From the NCBI GenBank assembly GCA_013178375.1, contig JABLXQ010000041.1, forward strand, positions 56,833-120,832: 64,000 nt of DNA, read 5' to 3'. Under the pieces are notes generated by a model that was not told where the DNA came from, did not search any database, and saw only the letters and a list, made by a program, of their open reading frames with translations. Below are positions 18,018 through 27,429 of the stretch, one piece after another. The position numbers and the translations under genes were made by a program. The DNA comes from Gammaproteobacteria bacterium (GTDB taxonomy: Bacteria; Pseudomonadota; Gammaproteobacteria; Pseudomonadales; Ketobacteraceae). Numbering within the stretch: position 1 is the stretch's first letter; every line of letters starts with the position of its first letter.

Positions 18018-20180
18018 ATGACCGCATCTGCCCACCGCCTGGAACTGGAATCCCTGCTGGCCCGTTTTGGCGCCCGGCGCTGGCGGCTGCCGGTGCTGGT
18101 GCAGGGCAGCCATGAGCAGTGCCTGCGCTGGTGTGTCGACTGCCTGCCGGTGCGGGATGTGTTGTGGGTGTCGAAGTCGACGCCGTCCGGGGGCTGGCAG
18201 CTGCCGCCGGGCAAGGCCAATCACGAACTGGGCCGGGAAGCGGATTGCGTGGTGGTGGATCTGTTCGATGGCCTCAATGTGGACACGCTGGCGGCGGTGG
18301 CGGGCATGGTGCGGGCAGGGGGATGCCTGGTGCTGCTGGGGCCTCCTCTTGAACAATGGGGGGATTTCCCTGATCCCGAGTATGACCGCATCCGGGTGGA
18401 GCCTTTCGCCGCCGACGCTGTGCGCCGGCATTTTCTGACCCGCCTGGCACGCCGGCTGGCGATGGATGCGCGCGTGGCGCGGGTGATTTGTGATGGCGGG
18501 GCGGAGTGGCCGCTGCTGGTTGAAGCCCCGGTTGCTGACCAGCCTGCTGATGAGTCTGCGGATGCCGCCCGCTGGCCCGATGATCTCGGTTGCGCCCATG
18601 CGGAACAGCGCGCGGCAGTGGACGCGATCCTGCAGGTGGCGCAGGGCCATCGCCGGCGTCCGCTGGTGCTGCAGGCTGACCGGGGGCGGGGCAAATCGGC
18701 AGCGTTGGGCATTGCCGCCGGCATTCTGCTGCAGGAAGGCAAGCGCATCATTATCACGGCGCCGCGGCCGGAGTCGGTGGAATGTCTGCGCCGTTTCGCC
18801 CGTCGTGGCGCCGGGTCACGGGCGGATTTCCAGCTGACTTTTATCGCGCCGGACCTGCTCAGCCAGTCCACGCCGGAAGCCGATCTGGTGCTGGTGGATG
18901 AAGCCGCCGCCATCGCGCCGGTGCTGCTGCAGGGCTGGCTGCGGCGCTATTCCCGCATGGTGTTTGCCACCACAGTGCAAGGCTACGAGGGCACCGGGCG
19001 CGGCTTTGCCATCCGCTTCGCCCAGAGCCTGGACCAGCTGGCACCGGGCTGGAAAAAACGCGAGCTGAACCAGCCGGTGCGCTGGGATGCGGGCGATCCG
19101 CTGGAGGCCGCGCTCAACGATCTGCTGTTGCTGGACGCCTGCAGCGAGACTGTGCTGCCGGAGCATTTTTCCGGCATCCACCAGCAGCCCTTGGAAGAAA
19201 TCACGCCCCACCTGGGCGAACTGCCGGATGCCGACCTGCGGGCCCTGTTCGGTCTGCTGGTGTCGGCCCATTACCGCACCCGCCCGGGTGACCTGCGTAC
19301 CCTGATGGACGGTCCCAACGTGCGCACGTTTGTGCTGCGCGGCGACGGCGCAATCCTGGCGGTGGTGATGGTGGCGGATGAAGGCGGGCTGCCGGCGGAT
19401 CTGCGGCAGGGCATTCTGGACGGCAAGCGCCGGCCTCATGGCCACGTGCTGCCACAAACCCTGGCAGTGCATCTGAATGTGGCCGATGCGCTGGTGCAGC
19501 GGTCGTGGCGGGTGGTGCGGATTGCGGTGCACAGCCAGGCCCGGCGGCTGGGCATTGGCCGTGCCTGTCTGGTGCAACTGGAAGCGCTGGCCCGGCAGGA
19601 AAACGTTGCGCTGCTGGGCTCACTGTTTGCCGCCAGCGCCGACGTGCTGGCCTTCTGGCAGAGCTGTGGATTCAGCACGCTGCGGGTTGGCATCACGCCG
19701 GAGGCCACCAGTGGCAGCCACCCTGTGCTGGTGGCCCGGGCGCTCAACGAACCCGGTGCTGCATTGCTGGCCCAGGCCCGTCAGCGATTTGAACACACCT
19801 TCCTCACCGGCCTCGCGGACAGCCACCCTGATCTGCCGGCGTCTCTGGTGCTGGCCGCCTGGGGCAGCGCACAACAACCGGCGCCCTGTCGCCCGGATAC
19901 TGCCGACCAGCTGGATCTGCAGCATTTCATTGCCGGCCACAAAACCTACGAAAATGCGGCGGCAGCCTTGTGGCGCTATCTGCACTTCTGGCTGCACGTC
20001 CATGCGCTGCATGCGTTGCTGAAGCCGGAGGAACAGACCCTGCTGGTGGGAAAAATCCTGCAGAAACAGCCCTGGGACGAACTGGCGCATCGCATCGGCT
20101 ACAGTGGCGTCCGCGACGCGCGGGAGCGGTTGCGCAAAGTCCTGCAGCGCCTGCAGGCAGAACTCGGCGAGCCCCGCTAG
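18018..20180 (+). CDS. tmcA: tRNA(Met) cytidine acetyltransferase TmcA
   Basis: A 720-residue enzyme that makes N4-acetylcytidine at the wobble base of elongator tRNA-Met using acetyl-CoA and ATP. The N-terminal domain (1-about 170) is followed by a helicase-like ATPase with Walker A DRGRGKSAAL near 218-227 and the DEAA box LVLVDEAAAIAP. A GNAT acetyltransferase domain (RIAVHSQARRLGIGRACL, about 495-580) and a tRNA-binding tail complete it. Order and length match the E. coli protein. It starts 53 bases from a divergent gene and is followed by two further acetylation-related genes on the same strand. Confidence 0.92.
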   Translation: MTASAHRLELESLLARFGARRWRLPVLVQGSHEQCLRWCVDCLPVRDVLWVSKSTPSGGWQLPPGKANHELGREADCVVVDLFDGLNVDTLAAVAGMVRAGGCLVLLGPPLEQWGDFPDPEYDRIRVEPFAADAVRRHFLTRLARRLAMDARVARVICDGGAEWPLLVEAPVADQPADESADAARWPDDLGCAHAEQRAAVDAILQVAQGHRRRPLVLQADRGRGKSAALGIAAGILLQEGKRIIITAPRPESVECLRRFARRGAGSRADFQLTFIAPDLLSQSTPEADLVLVDEAAAIAPVLLQGWLRRYSRMVFATTVQGYEGTGRGFAIRFAQSLDQLAPGWKKRELNQPVRWDAGDPLEAALNDLLLLDACSETVLPEHFSGIHQQPLEEITPHLGELPDADLRALFGLLVSAHYRTRPGDLRTLMDGPNVRTFVLRGDGAILAVVMVADEGGLPADLRQGILDGKRRPHGHVLPQTLAVHLNVADALVQRSWRVVRIAVHSQARRLGIGRACLVQLEALARQENVALLGSLFAASADVLAFWQSCGFSTLRVGITPEATSGSHPVLVARALNEPGAALLAQARQRFEHTFLTGLADSHPDLPASLVLAAWGSAQQPAPCRPDTADQLDLQHFIAGHKTYENAAAALWRYLHFWLHVHALHALLKPEEQTLLVGKILQKQPWDELAHRIGYSGVRDARERLRKVLQRLQAELGEPR

Positions 20181-20265
20181 CGCCGGGTAGCTGGCCATTG
20201 CCTTTTGTCATGGTCGGGTCCGGCGGGTTGGGTATACTGCCTGAACCTGCCCAGCGGACGTCAGC

Positions 20266-22941
20266 ATGATGAAGAAGCATTACCTCACCCATTTTTTTGA
20301 TCCCGCCACCATCGCGGTCATCGGCAACAGCGAGCGCAGCGACAGTGTCGATGTGCGTCTGTTTGAACGTCTGCGGGACGAATTCAAGGGCAAGACCTGG
20401 CTGATCAATCCGCGCCTGCGGGGCCTGTTTGCCAACAAGAGTTTCGCCACCGTTGACCAGGTACCGGGGCGGGTGGATCTGGCCATCATCGTGACGCCGG
20501 ATTCGCTGATCGCCGAGCAGCTGGAACGCTGCGCCGATGTGGGCATCGATTCCGTGGTGGTGCTGTCCCACCTGGACGACCGCGACGGTTTCATGCGGCG
20601 CCAGTTTGTGGAAAATCTCACCCGGGTGGCGGAGCGGCGCGGTATCCGCATGTGGGGCCCCGACTGCTACGGTTTTGCGCGGCCGCCGGTGGGCATTCGC
20701 GCCACCCTGGATCGCGGCGAAATCCGTTCCGGCAAGATTGCCCTGATCTCCCATTCTGGCGCCATCTGCCGCGCCGTCACCGACTGGGCCATTGCCAACG
20801 GCGTGGGGTTTTCCACCATCATTTCCCTGGAGCAGGCCGGTGGCGTCTACCCGGGCGACATTCTGGATTACCTGGTCATCGACCAGCAGACCGAATGCAT
20901 TCTGTTTTACGCGGAGGGCATCAAGGATTCCCGCAGTTTTCTTTCTGGTTTGCGCGGCGCGGCGCGCAGCAAGCCGGTGATTGTGCTGAAGAGTGGCCGG
21001 CATATCGAAACGCCGGAAAAAGTCATGTCGCACACAGGCGCACTGGTGGGCAATGATCACGTGTTCAATGCGGTGCTGGAGCGGGCCGGCATCGTGCGGG
21101 CGGATTCCCTCACCGATCTGTTCCTGGCGGCACGGGCGTTTCCCATCCATCGCATCATGCGCGGCGAGCGCATCGCCATTCTCTCCCACGGCAACGGCCC
21201 GGCGATGATGGCCTGCGACAAGGCCCATGATCTGGGCTTGCCCATGGCGACACTGGGCCCGGAAAAATCGGCCCAGCTGGCCAGTCTGTCGTCGATTGAT
21301 TCGTCGGACAACCCGGTGTACAGCGGCGGCTTTGAAGTGGGCGAGGAATTCATCAAGGCCTGCGACATCATCGCCACCGATCCCAACGTGGATTTCCTGA
21401 TTCTGGTGATCACCCCGCCGAAGGGCAAGGTGGTGGCGGAATTCGAGGAACAGATTGCCGCGATCCAGAAAAAAAGCTTCAAGCCACTGGTGGTGTGCTG
21501 CATGGGCGGCGACACGGTGGAACCGATCAAGCGCACGCTGCAGCAGAAGGGCATTCCGGTATTTTCCTCGCCGGACAACGCAGTGAAGGCTGCGCACTTT
21601 CTGGTGACCTACCAGCGCAACCGCACGTTCCTGCTGCAGGCGCCGGCATCGCTGGAAAATACGGTGGAGCCGGATGTCGAAGGCGCGCAGCTGATCATCG
21701 AGGGCGTGCTGCAGGAAGGACGCAAAACGCTGAACCAGCTGGAATCCCGCGCGGTGCTGAAGGCGTTCAACATTCCGGTGAATCCGATCCAGATCGCCCG
21801 CACGCCAAACGAGGCGCTGGTGGCAGCAGAGGCGGTGGGCTTCCCGGTGGTGCTGAAAATCAATTCGCCGGATATCGTGCACAAGACTGACGTCGCCGGC
21901 GTTACGCTCAATGTGCTCAACGCGCAATCGGTGCGGTCTGCCTACAAGAAAATGATGGAAGATGTGCAGCAGAAATGCCCGGACGCGCGTCTGGAAGGCG
22001 TGATCGTCGAGCACATGGTGGCAGCGGGTTCCAATCGCGAATTGTTGCTGGGCATCAAGTCCGATTCCGTGTTCGGTCCGGTGATCGTGTTCGGCCATGG
22101 CGGTTCGCTGGTGGAAATCCTGCGCGACATCGCGATCAGCCTGCCGCCGCTGAATTCCGTGCTGGCGTCCGCCCTGGTGGACAGCCCAAAGGTGTCGCGC
22201 ATGCTGAACAATTATCACAACATGCCAGCCGCCAACCGCGCCGAACTGGAAAGCATCATCCTGCGGGTGTCCGAGATGGCGTGCGAGCTGCCGTGGATAC
22301 GCGGCCTCGACATCAACCCGCTGGTGCTGGACGACAAGCGCGGGCTGGTGCTGGATGCCGTGATCGAAGTGGATTATTTGCCACCGGCGCAGCGCCGGTA
22401 CGAACACATGGCGATCCATCCGTATCCGTCGTATCTGCAAGCCCGCTGGCAGTTGCGCAGCGGCACCGACATTTTCATCCGCCCGATCCGCCCCGAGGAT
22501 TCCGAGCTGGAGCGCACCTTTATCGAGGGGTTGTCGCAGCAATCCCGTTTCTACCGCTTCATGCACAACGTGAAAATGGTGACGCCGGAAATGCTGGCCC
22601 GCTTCACCCAGATCGATTATCACCGTGAACTGGCGCTGGTGGCACTGGTGGAAGAGAAGGGCAAGTGGACCGAGATCGGCATCAGCCGTTACGTGCAGAA
22701 TCCGGATGGCGCCAGCTGTGAATTCGCAGTTGTTGTCGCGGATCAATGGCAGCGCACCGGTGTCGGATATAAATTGATGGAATTGCTGATCGATGCGGCG
22801 CGCCAGAAGGGTCTGAAATATATGGATGGCATCGTGTTGAAGGAAAACACCGGCATGCGCAAACTGGCGCGGGCCATGGGCTTTGAACTGCGCGATCACG
22901 ATCAGGACGAAGATGTGGTTTACGTCATTAAAAAACTCTGA
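20266..22941 (+). CDS. PatZ-type protein lysine acetyltransferase / ADP-forming acyl-CoA ligase-like
   Basis: An 891-residue fusion of an NDP-forming acyl-CoA synthetase-like part and a C-terminal GNAT domain, the architecture of bacterial Pat/PatZ (YfiQ), which acetylates acetyl-CoA synthetase and other lysines. Domains in order are CoA-binding (IAVIGNSER from about 16), ligase-CoA (LISHSGAICRA), ATP-grasp (FPVVLKINSPDIVHKTDVAGV, about 525-545) and GNAT (about 735-885). His256 lies in an intact SHTGALVG signature, which in true ADP-forming synthetases holds the phospho-His, so residual ligase chemistry is possible. A second in-frame ATG lies 3 bases later. It is followed after 22 bases by an HDAC-family gene. 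Confidence 0.9.
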   Translation: MMKKHYLTHFFDPATIAVIGNSERSDSVDVRLFERLRDEFKGKTWLINPRLRGLFANKSFATVDQVPGRVDLAIIVTPDSLIAEQLERCADVGIDSVVVLSHLDDRDGFMRRQFVENLTRVAERRGIRMWGPDCYGFARPPVGIRATLDRGEIRSGKIALISHSGAICRAVTDWAIANGVGFSTIISLEQAGGVYPGDILDYLVIDQQTECILFYAEGIKDSRSFLSGLRGAARSKPVIVLKSGRHIETPEKVMSHTGALVGNDHVFNAVLERAGIVRADSLTDLFLAARAFPIHRIMRGERIAILSHGNGPAMMACDKAHDLGLPMATLGPEKSAQLASLSSIDSSDNPVYSGGFEVGEEFIKACDIIATDPNVDFLILVITPPKGKVVAEFEEQIAAIQKKSFKPLVVCCMGGDTVEPIKRTLQQKGIPVFSSPDNAVKAAHFLVTYQRNRTFLLQAPASLENTVEPDVEGAQLIIEGVLQEGRKTLNQLESRAVLKAFNIPVNPIQIARTPNEALVAAEAVGFPVVLKINSPDIVHKTDVAGVTLNVLNAQSVRSAYKKMMEDVQQKCPDARLEGVIVEHMVAAGSNRELLLGIKSDSVFGPVIVFGHGGSLVEILRDIAISLPPLNSVLASALVDSPKVSRMLNNYHNMPAANRAELESIILRVSEMACELPWIRGLDINPLVLDDKRGLVLDAVIEVDYLPPAQRRYEHMAIHPYPSYLQARWQLRSGTDIFIRPIRPEDSELERTFIEGLSQQSRFYRFMHNVKMVTPEMLARFTQIDYHRELALVALVEEKGKWTEIGISRYVQNPDGASCEFAVVVADQWQRTGVGYKLMELLIDAARQKGLKYMDGIVLKENTGMRKLARAMGFELRDHDQDEDVVYVIKKL

Positions 22942-22963
22942 AACCTGAGGTCGCGACTCTTCC

Positions 22964-23887
22964 ATGACAACCGCCTACATCACCCACCAGGATTGCGAAT
23001 TGCACGACATGGGTGGCGATCATCCGGAATCGCCGGCCCGCCTGCGCGCGATCCGTGACTACCTGATGGAACGTCAGATATGGGATCTGCTGCTGCAGGT
23101 GGATGCGCCGAAAATCGAGAAGAAACATCTTTATCGCGTGCACAGCCGTGATTATGTCGACGCGATTTTCGAGCAGTTTCCGCTGCGGGATCTGCGAGAT
23201 CTGGGGCCTGATGTGGTGGCCAATCCGCACACGCTGGACGCCGCGCTGCGGGCAGCGGGTGGCGTGTGCAAGGCGGTGGATCTGGTGATGAAAGGCGAGG
23301 CCAGCAACGCGTTCTGCGCGGTGCGTCCACCCGGCCATCATGCCGAAATGCGGCGGGCGATGGGTTTCTGCGTGTTCAGCAACGTGGCAGTGGGTGCGGC
23401 TTATGCGCTGCAGACCTACAATCTGGATCGCGTTGCCATCATCGATATCGACGTGCACCACGGCAACGGCACCGAGGACATCCTGCAATATGATCAACGC
23501 GTGCTGTTCTGCTCCAGCTTCCAGTATCCCTGCTATCCCTACCAGGTGCCCGACAACAGCCGCTCCAACATCATTCATACACCGTTGCACGCCGGCACCA
23601 GCAGCGATGAATACCGCGACAAGGTGCGCAACGAGTGGCTCAACAAACTGGAAACCTTCCATCCACAGCTGATCATGATGAGTGCCGGCTTCGATGCCCA
23701 CCAGGCCGACCCGCTGGCGGATGTACACCTGGATGAGCGCGATTATCGCTGGATCACCGAGGAACTGATGCTGGTTGCCGACCGCTGCTGCAACGGCCGC
23801 ATCGTGTCGAGCCTGGAAGGCGGCTACGATCTCACCGCGCTGTCCCGCAGCGCCTACCAGCATATCCGGACCCTCATGCGGATCTGA
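22964..23887 (+). CDS. Histone deacetylase family protein (AcuC/HDAC-like)
   Basis: A 307-residue zinc-dependent amidohydrolase of the arginase/HDAC fold. Visible signatures are the HPESPARL start, the charge-relay pair in RPPGHHAEM, the zinc site DIDVHHGNGTED and the late SLEGGYDL glycine-tyrosine motif, so all catalytic positions appear intact. Members remove acyl groups from lysines or acetylated polyamines. It begins 22 bases after the PatZ-type acetyltransferase gene, an arrangement that fits a reversible lysine acetylation pair. Substrate choice between protein lysine and polyamine cannot be settled from sequence. Confidence 0.92.
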   Translation: MTTAYITHQDCELHDMGGDHPESPARLRAIRDYLMERQIWDLLLQVDAPKIEKKHLYRVHSRDYVDAIFEQFPLRDLRDLGPDVVANPHTLDAALRAAGGVCKAVDLVMKGEASNAFCAVRPPGHHAEMRRAMGFCVFSNVAVGAAYALQTYNLDRVAIIDIDVHHGNGTEDILQYDQRVLFCSSFQYPCYPYQVPDNSRSNIIHTPLHAGTSSDEYRDKVRNEWLNKLETFHPQLIMMSAGFDAHQADPLADVHLDERDYRWITEELMLVADRCCNGRIVSSLEGGYDLTALSRSAYQHIRTLMRI

Positions 23888-23980
23888 GCATTGCGCCCCG
23901 GATTGTGGTTTTGTTAAGGTGCCGGAGCCTTGTGCGCCGTTTTACCTGTTGCCGCTTTTTCCGAGGGAATCCTGTCTCCG

Positions 23981-24949
23981 ATGCCTACAACAATGCCAAC
24001 TTCAATCGAAACCTCCGTGCGCTGCTCCTCCGGCAGGCTGTCCGTTTTCCTGCTGGACCTGATGCTGAAATCCCCGTTCCGTCCCAAACTGGCGGTGGCT
24101 GATGGCGAACTGCTGCGTTCGCGCAAAAGCATGGATCGCTGGGGCGAAAAAATGCCGCCGGTGCGGGGTGTGACGGTGACCAGCGACACCCTCGCCGGAC
24201 TTTACTGCGAAATCCACACACCCAGCGACGCCCACAGCAATCAGGTTCTGCTGTATTTTCACGGTGGTGGCTTCTGTCTGGGATCGCCCCGCAGTCATCG
24301 CAATCTGGTGTCGCGTCTGGCGCAGGCGGCGGGCATCCGTGCCGTGGTGCCCGATTACCGCAAATCACCGGAGCATCCGTTTCCCGCCGCGCTGGACGAC
24401 ACGGTTCGTCTCTACCGCCATTTTCTCGATCAGGGCATCAAGCCTTCCAATATCGTATTTGCCGGGGATTCCGCCGGTGGCAATCTGGTACTCACCACGC
24501 TGCTGAAACTGAAACAGGATGGCCTGCCGCTACCCGCCGCTGGTTGCCCGATTTCGCCCTGGTGCGATGTGTCGCTTGGAGGTGAAACCATTCAGAGCAA
24601 CGCTGCGAGGGATTTCATCCTGACACCGCTGTTGCTGCACCAGTTCGGGGATCGCTATGTGGGGAAGGAGCGCTGGAACGATCCGCTGGTGTCGCCGCTG
24701 CAGGGGGATTTTGCCGGTCTGCCGCCATTGCTGATCCAGGTGGGCAGCCGTGAAATCCTGCTGGACGATGCCCGCCGGGTGGCGCAGCGGGCGGCCCAGG
24801 CCGGGGTGCCGGTGCAATTGGAGGTCTGGGATGAGATGCAGCATGTCTGGCATTACACCGCCTTCCTGCTGAAGGACGGCCGGCTCGCCTTGCGCCGTAT
24901 CGGCGAGTTTCTGAAAGCTAATATTGGAATGCGAAAAACTGGCAGTTGA
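23981..24949 (+). CDS. Alpha/beta hydrolase, hormone-sensitive-lipase type
   Basis: A 322-residue esterase/lipase of the HSL (family IV) type. The oxyanion motif HGGGF is near 88-92, the nucleophile elbow GDSAGGN near 163-169, and the end contains an acid and a His (WDEMQHVWH). Substrates are probably short or medium acyl esters. The ATG at 23981 gives the normal family N-terminus, and a GAGGGA stretch precedes it; a TTG 51 bases upstream in frame is a weaker choice. The stop codon overlaps the Fur-like operator of the following iron operon, so the gene probably ends its own unit. Confidence 0.88.
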   Translation: MPTTMPTSIETSVRCSSGRLSVFLLDLMLKSPFRPKLAVADGELLRSRKSMDRWGEKMPPVRGVTVTSDTLAGLYCEIHTPSDAHSNQVLLYFHGGGFCLGSPRSHRNLVSRLAQAAGIRAVVPDYRKSPEHPFPAALDDTVRLYRHFLDQGIKPSNIVFAGDSAGGNLVLTTLLKLKQDGLPLPAAGCPISPWCDVSLGGETIQSNAARDFILTPLLLHQFGDRYVGKERWNDPLVSPLQGDFAGLPPLLIQVGSREILLDDARRVAQRAAQAGVPVQLEVWDEMQHVWHYTAFLLKDGRLALRRIGEFLKANIGMRKTGS

Positions 24950-24974
24950 TAATTGTTATCATTAAATATATAGT
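24946..24974 (+). promoter_or_regulatory. Fur box and promoter of the iron-uptake operon
   Basis: The sequence GATAATTGTTATCATTAAA (24948-24966) matches 14 of 19 positions of the classical Fur box. It overlaps a plausible promoter, TTGATA (24946-24951), 17 bases, TATAGT (24969-24974). Repression by iron-loaded Fur would block polymerase. It lies about 60 bases before the operon's first start codon. Confidence 0.75.
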
Positions 24975-25054
24975 CGGCACCTGCCGTCTAGACCACAAAC
25001 AAGTCAGGGGAATAGGGAGTTTCCTAATGTCAAAGTTGCACCCGCCGGTTGCGC

Positions 25055-26137
25055 ATGCCCTGTCTGCGCTTGTTGTTGGCCCTGTCCGCCACTGCGCATG
25101 GCGCCGAGCCGCAATCCCAGGCCCAACCCAGTGTGGAGGAGCGCCTGACCGCGCTGGAACAGCAGTCGGCCAAGCCTGCCGCGTTGCCGGATTCGGTACA
25201 GGTGCGGGGTCTGGTGGAAGTGGAAGCCGTCGGGGGTGAGGACTATGCAGGCCAGTCCTACAGCGACCTGACCGTGGCCACGGTGGAAGTGGGCGTGGAC
25301 GCGGCGATCAGCGACAGGGTGTCTGCCGCCCTGGTGTTTCTCTACGAGCAGGATGCAACCGATTTCGGCGTTGACGAAGCCACCCTGACCATTGCAGAAC
25401 TGGTGGGCCCGGTGAATTTCAGCGTGGGCAAGATGTATGTGCCCTTCGGCAAGTTTGAAACCGCGCTGATCAACGACACCCTGGTGCTGGAACTGGCGGA
25501 AACCAACAAGACAGCGGCGCTGTTCGCGTTCGAACAGAGCGGCATCGAGGCCGGTGCTTACGTGTTTGACGGCGACCAGGAACGCGAGCGCCATGCCGAG
25601 AACTACGGTGTCACCGTTGGCTTCGTGCAGGAAACGTTTCAGGTGGGCGTCGACTACCTCTCCAGTATCACCGAGAGCGATGGCGTTGCCGATCTGAATG
25701 AAACCCTGTCGGCGGAAGCTGACCCGGTGATCGACCCCGCGTTTGAATGGGACGACGCCGCGCCCGCTTACAGCGTCCATGGCCAGATCACACTGGGGGC
25801 GGTGGCGCTGATTGCCGAATACCTCGATCTGACCGATCCGCTGGTGGATGCCACCAACGGCGTCGAGATCGAACCGGCTGCCGCACAACTGGAACTGGAC
25901 TTTACCGCCACCCTGGCGGGACGCGCATACACCCTGGCCGCCGGTTATCAGCAGACCGAGGATGCGCTGGTGCTGGGGCTGCCGGAGGAACGTATTTCCC
26001 TCGGCTGCTCCACCGAAATCTACCGGAACGTCACCCTGGGCGGCGAAATCTGGCGCGACACCGATTACGGCCTGGCCGATGGTGGCAGCGACGAGGAGAG
26101 CGACAACCTCGTGGTGCAGCTGGCGGCATCCTTCTGA
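25055..26137 (+). CDS. LbtU-type siderophore porin, N-terminus uncertain
   Basis: About 360 residues of an outer-membrane beta-barrel of the LbtU type, a TonB-independent route for iron-siderophore uptake known from Legionella. After a signal peptide (hydrophobic CLRLLLALSATA, then GAEP) comes a short coiled coil (SVEERLTALEQQ). The barrel follows, with the family segments VRGLVEVEAVGGED, SDLTVATVEVGVDAAIS, VGKMYVPFGKFETALI and a C-terminal VQLAASF. ATG 25055 (or TTG 25049) opens this frame but has no Shine-Dalgarno. The only good one, GGGAG at 25015-25019, precedes an ATG at 25027 in the neighbouring frame. First gene of the Fur-box operon. Confidence 0.82.
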   Translation: MPCLRLLLALSATAHGAEPQSQAQPSVEERLTALEQQSAKPAALPDSVQVRGLVEVEAVGGEDYAGQSYSDLTVATVEVGVDAAISDRVSAALVFLYEQDATDFGVDEATLTIAELVGPVNFSVGKMYVPFGKFETALINDTLVLELAETNKTAALFAFEQSGIEAGAYVFDGDQERERHAENYGVTVGFVQETFQVGVDYLSSITESDGVADLNETLSAEADPVIDPAFEWDDAAPAYSVHGQITLGAVALIAEYLDLTDPLVDATNGVEIEPAAAQLELDFTATLAGRAYTLAAGYQQTEDALVLGLPEERISLGCSTEIYRNVTLGGEIWRDTDYGLADGGSDEESDNLVVQLAASF

Positions 26138-26172
26138 TCTGACTGTTTGGCATTATCACCGGAGACAACTGC

Positions 26173-27429
26173 ATGAAACCGATTCTTCACGCGCTGGCGG
26201 GCCTGGGCTTGCTGACGTCTGTTCCCGCCCTGGCCGCTGTGTCGGAACAGGATGTTGTGGCCCAGTACGCCAACGTTGCCCATGCCGTGTTTGCCGACGC
26301 GCTGCAGAGCGCCAAAACATTGCAGGGCAGTGTGGACACCCTGCTGGCGGCCCCCAGTGACGCCAACCTGCAAAAAGCCCGCACTGCCTGGAAAGCCGCG
26401 CGCGTTCCCTACCAGCAAAGCGAAGTGTTCCGGTTCGGCAACACCAACGTGGACGAATGGGAAGGCCAGCTCAACGCCTGGCCGCTGGACGAAGGCCTGA
26501 TCGACTATGTTGTCACCGGAAAATATCACCACGAACTGGGCAATGTCGGCGCCAACGCCAACATCATCGCCAACACCAGCCTGAAACTCGGCAGCGACAC
26601 GCTGGATCTGGCGAATATCACGCCGGAACTGCTCGCCAGCCTGAACGAATTGGGCGGGTCGGAAGCCAATGTCGCCACCGGATACCACGCCATTGAATTC
26701 CTGCTGTGGGGCCAGGATCTGAATGGCAGCGGCCCTGGCGCCGGCAACCGTGCGTACACCGATTATGTGCAGGGCACTGGCTGCACCAACGGCCACTGTG
26801 ACCGTCGCGCGGCCTATCTGAAAGCCGCCACGCAATTGCTGGTGAGCGATCTGGCCAACATGGAACAACAATGGGCGCCCGGCAAGGACAACTACCGCGC
26901 CGAACTGCTGAAAGCCAAACCCGATGCCGGTCTGGTGAAAATGCTGTACGGCATGGGTAGCCTGGCGCTGGGCGAACTGGCGGGCGAGCGGCTGAAAGTG
27001 GCGCTGGAAGCCAACTCGCCGGAAGACGAGCACGACTGCTTCAGCGACAACACCCATTATTCCCACTTCTATGACGCCCTGGGCATCGAAAACATTTACC
27101 TGGGCCGCTACCAGCGCGTCGATGGCACTGCGGTGAAAGGGGCGTCACTGTCCGATCTGGTGGCAGCCAAATCCCCCGACACCGACAAGGCTGTGAAAGC
27201 GCAGTTCAGCAAGACCATGGCCGCCATGCAGAAGTTGGTGGACAGTGCGGAAAGCACCCGTTCACCCATGAAGTTCGATCAGATGATCGCGGAAAACAAC
27301 CCGGCCGGACAGGCACTGGTGAAGGATGCCATTGCCCAGCTGGTGGTGCTCACCCGCCAGATTGAAACGGCGGCCAAGACCATCGGCGTCGACGATCTGA
27401 ATCCCGATACGGCCGATCACGAATTCTGA
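26173..27429 (+). CDS. Imelysin-family iron-regulated protein
   Basis: A 418-residue periplasmic protein with a signal peptide (MKPILHALAGLGLLTSVPALA) and the imelysin (EfeO/IrpA) fold. The key GxHxxE motif is present as GYHAIE at 170-175 (His172, Glu175), with FLLWGQD after it. Imelysins bind iron or heme-related ligands in the periplasm. The gene lies 35 bases after the porin gene and its TGA overlaps the next start by one base. Position and Fur control indicate iron acquisition. Two Cys residues in GCTNGHCDRR may form a disulfide. Confidence 0.9.
   Translation: MKPILHALAGLGLLTSVPALAAVSEQDVVAQYANVAHAVFADALQSAKTLQGSVDTLLAAPSDANLQKARTAWKAARVPYQQSEVFRFGNTNVDEWEGQLNAWPLDEGLIDYVVTGKYHHELGNVGANANIIANTSLKLGSDTLDLANITPELLASLNELGGSEANVATGYHAIEFLLWGQDLNGSGPGAGNRAYTDYVQGTGCTNGHCDRRAAYLKAATQLLVSDLANMEQQWAPGKDNYRAELLKAKPDAGLVKMLYGMGSLALGELAGERLKVALEANSPEDEHDCFSDNTHYSHFYDALGIENIYLGRYQRVDGTAVKGASLSDLVAAKSPDTDKAVKAQFSKTMAAMQKLVDSAESTRSPMKFDQMIAENNPAGQALVKDAIAQLVVLTRQIETAAKTIGVDDLNPDTADHEF

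Noticed and set aside
19927..22965. 1012-codon minus-strand open frame opposite the PatZ-type gene
   Set aside because: It is antisense to a gene with four recognisable domains and is His/Gln/Arg-rich in the way of a mirror frame, with no start signal.
24946..25239. Open frame beginning with the Shine-Dalgarno-preceded ATG at 25027
   Set aside because: Its translation after about 18 residues is out of frame with the conserved porin and shows no family; kept only as a start-site anomaly.
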